From assembly GCA_015152465.1 (NCBI GenBank), contig SUTX01000015.1, positions 1 to 56,983 of the forward strand: a stretch of 56,983 bases of DNA, in the 5' to 3' direction. The translations under genes were made by a program, and so were the position numbers. This document shows positions 50,471 to 56,983 of this stretch, piece after piece; the stretch's first letter is position 1, and the number at the start of each line of letters is the position of its first letter. The DNA is from Cyanobacteria bacterium SIG31. GTDB lineage: Bacteria; Cyanobacteriota; Vampirovibrionia; Gastranaerophilales; Gastranaerophilaceae. Under the pieces are notes generated by a model. The model made no database searches, was not told where the DNA came from, and saw only the letters and a program-made list of their open reading frames with translations.

Positions 50471-51196
50471 CTATTTTTCTACCATTGCTTTGAATTTTTC
50501 AAAATCTTCCATTGTATCGATTCCAACAGGAATGTTCGCAACAACTCCTACTTTTATTTTCATTCCATTTTGAAGTGCTCGTAATTGCTCTAAACTCTCT
50601 GCCATTTCGTATGACGCTTGTGGTAGTTCTGTCATTTTAAATAAAGCTTCTCGTTTAAATCCATAAATGCCTAAATGTCCATAGAATTTAGTTTTACCAG
50701 TGTTGCGTTCATAAGGAATTTTTGAACGTGAAAAATATAAAGCATAATTATTGACATCAAAAACACATTTAACAAGGTTTGGATTTTCAGCTTCTTCTAT
50801 ATCTTTAATTTCTCTTACAAGAGTTGAAATATCGGCCTTTTCGTCGAAAAGAACACCTTTAATTACAAGTTCGATATTAGCTTGTTCTATTAAAGGCTCA
50901 TCTCCTTGTAAGTTAATTATATAACCAATTTCTGGGTGACGTTTTGCAACCTCTGCAATCCTGTCACTGCCAGATTTATGCTCGGTAGAAGTCATTTCAA
51001 CTTCTGCTCCAAACTCTTTACAAGCATTAAAAATTCTTTCATCGTCTGTGGCAATAATTACTCTATCAACATGAGGAACAGTTTTAGCTTTTTCCCAAAC
51101 CCATTGAATGATAGGTTTGTTGCATGCTCTTAGTAATGGTTTGCCTTCTAATCTTGATGAACCGTATCTTGCCGGTATAATAATTGCAGTTTGCAT
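50471..51196 (-). CDS. kdsB: 3-deoxy-manno-octulosonate cytidylyltransferase
   Basis: This 241-aa enzyme activates Kdo as CMP-Kdo for lipid A. Motifs are IIPARYGSSRLEGKPL, IQWVWEKA, VIIATDDERI, INLQGDEPLI and GHLGIYGFKREAL. The length is normal. It leads the kdsB-lpxK pair. Confidence 0.96.
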   Translation of the reverse strand: MQTAIIIPARYGSSRLEGKPLLRACNKPIIQWVWEKAKTVPHVDRVIIATDDERIFNACKEFGAEVEMTSTEHKSGSDRIAEVAKRHPEIGYIINLQGDEPLIEQANIELVIKGVLFDEKADISTLVREIKDIEEAENPNLVKCVFDVNNYALYFSRSKIPYERNTGKTKFYGHLGIYGFKREALFKMTELPQASYEMAESLEQLRALQNGMKIKVGVVANIPVGIDTMEDFEKFKAMVEK

Positions 51197-51302
51197 TTTT
51201 TAACCTTTGGGCGGGACACATTCCCCCTATTTACTAACTTATAACTAATATTCCAAGTGCCCCTTTGGAACGTATTACCAACTGGTTTATTTTGGTAGGT
51301 AT
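51197..51302. other. Spacer with short inverted repeats
   Basis: This 106-bp gap holds TTCCAA..TTTGGAA and TACCAA..TTGGTA dyads and no coding frame. It may hold the end of the methyltransferase transcript or the kdsB promoter; neither is clear. Confidence 0.3.
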
Positions 51303-52169
51303 TTATTTAGTTGCATTAATAAATACCGCATTTGACTTCAAGCTAATTTCTCTTCCCGTTAAATAGTTTTGAACGTCAGCCATAAATTTATCAACAGTAG
51401 CTTCGTCAAAGTATTTCATATATCTTTCTTTTGTGGATGGCTGTCCTGGAGATGGAGGATTATTAAACCATTGTGCAACCATACCCTCTTGAACAACGTA
51501 GTTTGATTTTACTTCCTGAACCTTAACTTCTGGAATAGAAAAACCTGCTATTTCAAGATTGGTTTTTAACGTGTCTTCGTCAAAATTACATAACGAATCG
51601 AGTGGGTTTTCCATTATTTCGTTTTCAACACGTTTGAAATCTTCGTATTTTTCTATGTACATAGGATCTAAAATCTGCCAATATCTTGTGTTAGAACGAA
51701 TTACAGGCTCAAAAGCACAAAATTTGCCACTAGGTTTAAGGATTCTATAAATTTCGTTGATTGCAGGTTGTTTATTAACAATATGTACTAAAACAGAACG
51801 CATTAAAGCCTTGTGTACGCTGCTTTCTGGCAAAGCAATGTGTTCACAAGGAGAAAGTAACATTTCATAACCACTAACAACTCCAGATTCGTCAAGAATT
51901 CTTTTGCAGTCATCTAAGCAATCTTGAAATTTGTCTGAGAAAATAACTTTTCCTTTGCAATCTTGCATCTCAAGAGCTTTAAAAGCTAAAAGGCCAGTTC
52001 CGGTTCCGATGTCGATAACAACATCATAAGGCTTGATTTCGGCGTAAACAAGAACAACATCTCGAACAGCTTCTAACCATTTTGTAGTCTGTTCGATCAT
52101 TTCTGGTGTTTGACCAGCAAAACGATTTTGTTTAAGCCATTGTGTCCAGTTTTTACAAATTTCGCTCAT
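51303..52169 (-). CDS. SAM-dependent methyltransferase, class I
   Basis: This 288-aa enzyme has the SAM motif VVIDIGTGTGLLAFKAL and IYRILKPSGKFCAFEPVIRS, a Rossmann-fold methyltransferase layout like UbiE or demethylmenaquinone-type enzymes. The C-terminal ~80 residues have no clear match. The substrate is unknown. It starts upstream of kdsB on the same strand with AAGGAGA before the ATG. Confidence 0.82.
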   Translation of the reverse strand: MSEICKNWTQWLKQNRFAGQTPEMIEQTTKWLEAVRDVVLVYAEIKPYDVVIDIGTGTGLLAFKALEMQDCKGKVIFSDKFQDCLDDCKRILDESGVVSGYEMLLSPCEHIALPESSVHKALMRSVLVHIVNKQPAINEIYRILKPSGKFCAFEPVIRSNTRYWQILDPMYIEKYEDFKRVENEIMENPLDSLCNFDEDTLKTNLEIAGFSIPEVKVQEVKSNYVVQEGMVAQWFNNPPSPGQPSTKERYMKYFDEATVDKFMADVQNYLTGREISLKSNAVFINATK

Positions 52170-52211
52170 ATATTCTCCTTTAAGTAAAGTTTATTCTATT
52201 ATACACAAATT

Positions 52212-52613
52212 CTATCTTACATAAAAGTCGCCAACAGAAAGAGGGTGCTGGAAATCATTAATAGAAAAAACTTGCATGACGTATCTACCTTTTTCATATA
52301 ATGTGAAGTAATCTGAATGGTAATATCTCTCATCTTTCATAAGCCTAAAATCTTTTGTTCTGACAACTTCATTTCCACCCCAAGGTGCCTTATCTGTCAT
52401 TTTAAATATTTGTACTCGGATGTAATTATTATCCATTTTTTTAGGTGCAATAAAGAGATAATAAACTCTCTGCCCTGAATTAAAAGATTTAGAATCATGA
52501 AGTGCATTTTCACGAGTAATAGGCTGGGAATTAAAAAGTATTATTCCCCTATCATATTTACATCCGCATAAAACAAACACACACAATAAAAGTAATAAAG
52601 CAAGTTTTTTCAT
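52212..52613 (-). CDS. Small lipoprotein, 133 aa
   Basis: The N-terminus MKKLALLLLLCVFVLCGCKY is a lipoprotein signal with the lipobox LCGC and Cys18 as the likely lipidated residue. The mature part is mixed beta and carries no known motif. Its ATG overlaps the stop of the large TPR gene (TAATG), so the two are co-translated. Confidence 0.8.
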   Translation of the reverse strand: MKKLALLLLLCVFVLCGCKYDRGIILFNSQPITRENALHDSKSFNSGQRVYYLFIAPKKMDNNYIRVQIFKMTDKAPWGGNEVVRTKDFRLMKDERYYHSDYFTLYEKGRYVMQVFSINDFQHPLSVGDFYVR

Positions 52614-54667
52614 TAATCTTTATTAGCCTCTAATTGTTTTATTTTTTTATTAACTATTTCAAGCATTTTTTCGTCAGATTCAAGTCCTATATACAGATAA
52701 TAATATTCTAAAGCCTTTTTTGAATTATCTTGTAGCTCGTAAGTTAAAGCTAAGGAATAGTATGCGTAAGGATTTTCTGGGGAGAGTTCAATAACTTTTT
52801 CAAAACAAATTATTGCTTCTGAATAATTTTTTTGGTTAGCAAAGACCAAACCCTTGTTGAAGTAAGCATCTGTACAATTTTTATCAAGCTCTATAATTTT
52901 GTCGTAAAAACTTAAAGCTTTTGTATTATTACCTAAAAGCTTATAAATGTTTGCGATTTTTAGCATTGTAACTTTATCTGTTGGAGTAAAAATTACAGCT
53001 TTAGTATAGCTATCGATTGCTTCATTGTATTTTTGTTGCCTGTAATAATCATCCCCTTTTTGTATAAGTGTATCATATGTAGATACTGCTTCTGTTGCAA
53101 TTGGTGTGATAATACTTAAATCATTTTTTGAATTTGTTTCTTCAGAAGCGATTTCTTCTTCCTTTACGCTTTCACTAATTTGGTTTTTGTATTGTTCTCT
53201 AAAATTATTTAGAGCTGTAGCGTACTCTATGTTTCCAGGCGCTAGCATCGCCGCTTTTTCATAACTGGCAAGAGCAATATCTGTGCAACCCATTTTTGCA
53301 TTAGCCATAGCATAGCCAAAGTGTGCGGAAGCTTCTCTTGGGCTTAAATCAATTGCATCTTCAAAATATAGTATAGCTTGTCCGAAATCTTCTTTATCAT
53401 ATAAATTATAGCCATATGCAATTGAAGCTGCGGTTAAGTTTTGTTCAATTCTTTCGTTTGGTTGTTGAGTTAGTATTTCTTTATATAACTCAATAGCAGC
53501 AACGTAATTGTTCATTGCATGCAATGTTAAAGCTTTGTTTGCTAATAAATCGGTATTTTCAGGCTCTGTTTTTAGTGCAAAATTATAAAATTTTAGAGCG
53601 TTAACGTAATCTTTTTTCTTGTGATAGCTTAAAGCAAGTTCTTTTTTAGTTTCTAAATTAGAAGAATCTTTTGAATATGATTTTTCAAAATTAAATAATG
53701 CTAAATCATTATTACCCAAATTTTTATAAACAAGTCCTAAGTTCCTGTAAGCGTTTGCATCATCTGGAAATGAAATAAGATAAGCTTTGTACTGTTCAAT
53801 TGCTTCCTCAGATTTACCCATATTGCCAAGTAAATTCGCATAATCAAATTTTAAAGCTGTTAAGTTTGGATTAAGCATAAAAGTCCGTTCAAAGCTTTTT
53901 AGGGCTTTTTCGTTTTCGCCCATGTTTTGATATGTTAATGCAAGCTTAGCATTAATTAATTCGCTGTTTTCGTTGGCATCTAAAGCTTTTTCTAGTATTT
54001 CAGCGGCTGCTTGATATTGTTTTGTTTCAAAAAGAGCAATACCATATTTTTCAAACTCAGTAAAAGCAGACGGATATTTTTTATATATGTTGGAATACAT
54101 TTCGCAAGCTTTATCAAATTGATTAGATAAAATGTATACATTTGCTAAGTTTTCGCTAGCTTCCATATGTTCAGGATAAGCACTTAAGAATGCATTATAA
54201 TATTCAGTGGCATTTTTGTAATTTTTTCTAAAATATTCCACGTTAGCAATATTAAGGTAATTATACTTATATTCAGGATAAATAGTTTGAGCTTGTTTGA
54301 AAGCGTTATATGCGTTTTCGTAGTCTCCAATTGTTTGTAAAATATTTCCCATGCTTATATAAATAAAAGCATCGTTAGGTCTAAGTTTTACAGCTTTTTT
54401 GTATGCTGAGAGGGATTTTTCATATTCACCTATATCGGAATACAAACCAGCAATTTTTGTATATAACATAGCGTCTTCGCCGTTTAAATCTAAAGCTTGT
54501 TGAATAATTTTTATAGCGGTATTGTAATCACTTTTGTATTCATAGGCACAAGCTTGTTGATATAATGCGTGAGCTTCTTTTGTCATTTTAGCGTCGGCTG
54601 GAGTCGACATTGCTGATAATGTACATAATATTGCTAATGATATGTATAATTTTTTCTTATCCATCAT
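52613..54667 (-). CDS. Secreted TPR-repeat protein, 684 aa
   Basis: A signal peptide (KKLYISLAILCTLSAMST, ending ADA) is followed by about 15 TPR units, such as KAVKLRPNDAFIYISMG and YEKAAMLAPGNIEYATALN. A Ser/Glu-rich break lies near residue 480-515. It would act in the periplasm as a scaffold for envelope assembly complexes. Coupling to a lipoprotein gene suggests both work at the outer membrane; this is inferred. GAGAGG lies 9 nt before the ATG. Confidence 0.85.
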   Translation of the reverse strand: MMDKKKLYISLAILCTLSAMSTPADAKMTKEAHALYQQACAYEYKSDYNTAIKIIQQALDLNGEDAMLYTKIAGLYSDIGEYEKSLSAYKKAVKLRPNDAFIYISMGNILQTIGDYENAYNAFKQAQTIYPEYKYNYLNIANVEYFRKNYKNATEYYNAFLSAYPEHMEASENLANVYILSNQFDKACEMYSNIYKKYPSAFTEFEKYGIALFETKQYQAAAEILEKALDANENSELINAKLALTYQNMGENEKALKSFERTFMLNPNLTALKFDYANLLGNMGKSEEAIEQYKAYLISFPDDANAYRNLGLVYKNLGNNDLALFNFEKSYSKDSSNLETKKELALSYHKKKDYVNALKFYNFALKTEPENTDLLANKALTLHAMNNYVAAIELYKEILTQQPNERIEQNLTAASIAYGYNLYDKEDFGQAILYFEDAIDLSPREASAHFGYAMANAKMGCTDIALASYEKAAMLAPGNIEYATALNNFREQYKNQISESVKEEEIASEETNSKNDLSIITPIATEAVSTYDTLIQKGDDYYRQQKYNEAIDSYTKAVIFTPTDKVTMLKIANIYKLLGNNTKALSFYDKIIELDKNCTDAYFNKGLVFANQKNYSEAIICFEKVIELSPENPYAYYSLALTYELQDNSKKALEYYYLYIGLESDEKMLEIVNKKIKQLEANKD

Positions 54668-54817
54668 AATTAAGAGCCTCTCAAGATTATTTTAGCAAAA
54701 AAGGGGTAAATGTTGTACTTTTTTTATTAATATTACGAAATATTACAAATGTAGTAAAAATGATACTAAACATTTGGCACCAATAATACATTTTATTTTT
54801 TAAAAGCTCTAACTAAC

Positions 54818-54856
54818 AAAAAACGAGGGTGATATTTAAACCACCCTCGCTTTTTT
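54818..54856. terminator. Bidirectional terminator after rplR
   Basis: CGAGGGTG/CACCCTCG has a 10-nt loop, and T-runs follow on both strands. It ends the rpsH-rplF-rplR transcript before the normally following rpsE position. Confidence 0.88.
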
Positions 54857-54872
54857 GTTCAAAAAATATTTC

Positions 54873-55241
54873 TTAGAACATTAGACCAGCTTCTCTAGCA
54901 GCGTCAGCAAGAGCAGCAACTCTACCGTGGTATAAGAAACCGCCTCTGTCGAAAACTACACATTCAACGCCTGCAGCCAAAGCTTTCTTAGCGATAGCTT
55001 CACCAACAACCTTAGCAGCTTCGATGTTTCCACCGTGAGCAAGTTTTTCTTTAAGGTCTTTGTCAACTGATGATGCTGAACAAACTGTTACGTTCTTTTC
55101 GTCATCAATAAGTTGAGCATAGATGTGTTTTGTACTTCTATAAACTGCCAATCTAGGGAATTCAGTTGTACCAGCCAACTTTGTTCTGATTGTTCTGTGT
55201 CTTTTTTGAACTTTTGGTTTTCTAATTTCTTGTTTAATCAT
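54873..55241 (-). CDS. rplR: 50S ribosomal protein L18
   Basis: This 122-aa 5S-rRNA-binding protein has [33 protein letters not shown] and the end [17 protein letters not shown]. It is followed by a terminator rather than rpsE. A 202-bp gap separates it from rplF. Confidence 0.96.
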   Translation of the reverse strand: MIKQEIRKPKVQKRHRTIRTKLAGTTEFPRLAVYRSTKHIYAQLIDDEKNVTVCSASSVDKDLKEKLAHGGNIEAAKVVGEAIAKKALAAGVECVVFDRGGFLYHGRVAALADAAREAGLMF

Positions 55242-55261
55242 TTTTTCATCCTTTCACCCAA

Positions 55262-55443
55262 ACTTACTTGATACCACTCAAGAGTTTATATGGGCTTTTG
55301 TTATATGCTATTTTGCGCCTGTGCAATCAGAGATTGCTACACTTCATTTCGCTTACGCTACATTCCGTAACGGCGCTGACGTAGTGTTTCGCCCTGCTCG
55401 CATTTGCCTACGCAAATGCGACACCGGCTCACACCGAGCTGCG
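55262..55443. other. GC-rich spacer between rplF and rplR
   Basis: This non-coding stretch is much richer in GC than its neighbours, with nested inverted words (GCATTTGCCTACGCAAATGC; CGCTTACGCTAC with CGTAACGGCGCTGACGTAG; CTCACACCGAGCTGCGC). It might be an RNA-processing structure or an intergenic repeat of the same type as the islands at 3754-4199. Frames that cross it are not credible genes. Confidence 0.4.
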
Positions 55444-55983
55444 CTACTTCTTACCAGCTTTACCAGCTTTACGTCTGATGTATTCACCTTCGTATTTAAC
55501 ACCTTTTCCTTTGTATACTTCAGGTGGACGTTTGCTTCTGATGAATGCTGCCACATCACCAACAGCTTGTTTGTTAGAACCAGCTACTGTGATTTTTGTG
55601 TTAGCTTCAACAGAAAGAGTGATTCCTGCTGGAGGAACGATTAGAACTGGGTGAGAGTAACCAAGAGCCATATTTAGGTTTGAACCTTCCATATTAGCAC
55701 GGTAACCAACACCAACGATTTCTAATTTCTTTTCAAAACCTTTAGAAACACCGTATACAGCGTTTGCAATTAAAGTTCTGAATAATCCGTGTAAAGCACC
55801 AGTTTTTCTATCGTCTGAGTTTGGTTCAACGATAATGTTGTTTTCTACAACTGATACTTTAACTTCATCTCTGTATGCAACTGATTCAGTACCTTTAGGG
55901 CCTTTTACAGTTACTACATTGTTTTCTATCTTAACTTCTACCCCTGATGGGATTTCGATAGGTTTTTTACCAATTCTTGACAT
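55444..55983 (-). CDS. rplF: 50S ribosomal protein L6
   Basis: This 179-aa protein has two L6 repeats. The start is MSRIGKKPIEIPSGVEVKI, the middle has KTGALHGLFRTLIANAVYGV, and the end has RRKAGKAGKK. AAGGAG lies upstream. It is the second gene of the shortened spc cluster. Confidence 0.97.
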   Translation of the reverse strand: MSRIGKKPIEIPSGVEVKIENNVVTVKGPKGTESVAYRDEVKVSVVENNIIVEPNSDDRKTGALHGLFRTLIANAVYGVSKGFEKKLEIVGVGYRANMEGSNLNMALGYSHPVLIVPPAGITLSVEANTKITVAGSNKQAVGDVAAFIRSKRPPEVYKGKGVKYEGEYIRRKAGKAGKK

Positions 55984-56060
55984 ATTTTTCTCCTTTTTAC
56001 TTTTTGAGCCAACCTTTCTGTCAATTTCGTTGACTCGGACTAATCAAAGCACTAAATAAA

Positions 56061-56456
56061 TTAGTAGATATAAGCTAGAACTTCACCACCAAGGTTTTCT
56101 TTTCTAGCTTTACGGTCTGTTAAAAGACCTTTGCTTGTTGAAACAACTGCAACACCCATACCACCAAGTACTTGTGGTAAGTTTTTAGCTTTACAGTAAT
56201 TTCTCAAACCTGGTTTTGAAACTCTTTTTAAGCTTGTAATAACAGGTTTGTTGAATTCATCATACTTAAGTTCGATTGAAAGAGTTTTAACAACACCTTC
56301 AACTTTTTCTTCGTAGTTAGAAATATAACCTTCTTCTTTTAAAAGTCTAGCTAAAGCTACTTTTAATTTAGAAGATGGCATTTCAACTGATGTGTGAGAA
56401 ACTGCATTAGCGTTTCTAATTCTTGTTAGCATATCTGCTATTGGATCTGTATTCAT
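56061..56456 (-). CDS. rpsH: 30S ribosomal protein S8
   Basis: This 131-aa 16S-binding protein has [19 protein letters not shown] and the C-terminal [20 protein letters not shown], and ends GGEVLAYIY. The start at 56456 has AAGGATG upstream; the longer frame to 56558 is not needed. It is first in a rpsH-rplF-rplR set with its own promoter, since no rplE or rpsN precedes it. Confidence 0.96.
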   Translation of the reverse strand: MNTDPIADMLTRIRNANAVSHTSVEMPSSKLKVALARLLKEEGYISNYEEKVEGVVKTLSIELKYDEFNKPVITSLKRVSKPGLRNYCKAKNLPQVLGGMGVAVVSTSKGLLTDRKARKENLGGEVLAYIY

Positions 56457-56608
56457 TTTTACATCCTTTTCTTTTGCGGACTTCCACGAATCGAGTGCAA
56501 CAAAGCCCAAACTGCTTTGCACAAGTCCCTTATCGGGAGTATCCATTCTACACGTCACTTGCTAAGTTAATTGTTGCTCATTAAAAGCGTATCTTAGTAG
56601 TCTGACAA
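56457..56608 (-). promoter_or_regulatory. Promoter and structured leader of rpsH
   Basis: TTGTCA (56603-56608), 17 bp and TTTAAT (56580-56585) on the minus strand suggest a start near 56573 and a leader of about 115 nt. The leader has hairpins TCCC..GGGA and GTGCAAAGC..GCTTTGTTGCAC, which could serve ribosomal-protein autoregulation. Confidence 0.5.
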
Positions 56609-56733
56609 GGATAAATGTACCATGAATGTTATTGATTTGCAAGTTAAATAAAAAAATAAATAAACATTTCTTAATAATAATCACTTTTTGTAATAACTGC
56701 ATATATTGCTTTTCAGACTTTTTTATTAACTTA

Positions 56734-56762
56734 TGTAACGATTTGTATGGATTGGCGTTACA
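56734..56762. promoter_or_regulatory. Dyad upstream of the right-edge gene
   Basis: TGTAACG and CGTTACA form a perfect 7-bp dyad with a 15-bp spacer, 38 bp before a TATAAT box (56800-56805). It is a candidate regulator site. Confidence 0.35.
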
Positions 56763-56818
56763 AAATATTAAACATGTGGAATTAAAAAACTAAGGACAGT
56801 ATAATAAATACAGGGTAT

Positions 56819-56983
56819 ATGGATATCGTACAAATAAGAAGAGTAAAACCAAATAGAGATAAACTAGCTACAACCCGCTTATGGTCATGCTTTGGATTGA
56901 CTAGGGGGAGCAGTCTTGGCGTACCTTTTGAGAGGTATGCTATGAATGAATTGCAAGTTGCAAGCGAAAAAGCTGTACAAGCT
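56819..56983 (+). CDS. Partial CDS at right edge
   Basis: An open frame runs to the edge from ATG 56819 (MDIVQIRRVKPNRDKLATTR...). A later in-frame ATG at 56942 (MNELQVASEKAVQA) has GAGAGG 6 nt before it, so translation may begin there and 56806-56941 would be a leader of about 130 nt. TATAAT lies at 56800-56805. The family is not recognisable from this fragment. Confidence 0.5.
   Translation, partial: MDIVQIRRVKPNRDKLATTRLWSCFGLTRGSSLGVPFERYAMNELQVASEKAVQA

Noticed and set aside
55321..55644. Plus-strand frame across the rplF-rplR gap
   Set aside because: It overlaps the conserved rplF gene in antisense and lacks initiation signals.
56457..56558. Longer N-terminus for S8
   Set aside because: The S8 family begins at MNTDPIADM; the upstream codons lie in the structured leader.

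Overview
The window is AT-rich DNA from a Gram-negative bacterium. It carries outer-membrane and LPS genes (lpxK, kdsB, an MsbA-like exporter, an LptF/LptG-type permease, an Mla/MCE lipid-transfer set), diaminopimelate synthesis by the DapL route, and NifU/NifS iron-sulfur assembly. Three unrelated proteins share an N-terminal tag of the form MKI-x-x-I-(x)3-5-NF. The gene content and that tag suggest the non-photosynthetic cyanobacterial sister lineage Vampirovibrionia/Melainabacteria, most likely Gastranaerophilales. This placement is inferred from gene content, not from a search.

Layout. 1-5.4 kb: a processive GT2 glycosyltransferase, apt, a lytic transglycosylase with a long leader, a STAS-domain protein, a non-coding island with terminal inverted repeats, and an LPS-export permease. 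5.4-11.8 kb: a matrixin-like zinc protease, lineage hypotheticals, nadD-yqeK, a radical SAM protein and a 57-aa gene with its own terminator. 11.8-16 kb: an SDR-bioB-split chromate transporter operon that converges on a ZorB/ZorA-like (MotB/MotA-like) motor pair. 16.2-19.5 kb: a 1104-aa zinc-ribbon / degenerate cyclase / degenerate NTPase / TPR protein, divergent from the motor pair. 19.5-26 kb: a 31-aa membrane protein, a second inverted-repeat island, rpsP, and miaB-rsmE-cca with a phosphatase. 26-34 kb: Mla genes, an MsbA-like exporter, manC, rlmH and mscS. 34-38.6 kb: nifU, a tagged small protein, nifS, a zinc-ribbon protein, and murT-pdxJ. 38.7-44.5 kb: two copies of a membrane-anchor plus YtxH module, a 53-aa gene, tRNA-Leu(UAA), dapL, a bifunctional-nuclease-domain protein, nadK and lineage hypotheticals. 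44.5-52 kb: mutL, a 2-hydroxyacyl-CoA dehydratase-like protein, pgi, rnpB (RNase P RNA with tandem repeats in the P3 region), lpxK, kdsB and a methyltransferase. 52-57 kb: a lipoprotein, a large TPR protein and a cut-down spc ribosomal cluster (rpsH-rplF-rplR), followed by a partial gene at the right edge.

Systems view. The lipid A/Kdo/LPS export genes, Mla transport, the lytic transglycosylase, murT, dapL and mscS together describe construction of a diderm envelope. Promoters often have an extended -10 (TGnTATAAT). Several genes (nadK, mlaE, mutL, and less certainly the matrixin and STAS genes) have a -10 box ending about 6-7 nt before the start codon, which predicts leaderless mRNAs. The best candidate for an undescribed system is the ZorAB-like pair lacking Zorya effector genes, beside the divergent 1104-aa pseudo-signalling protein.
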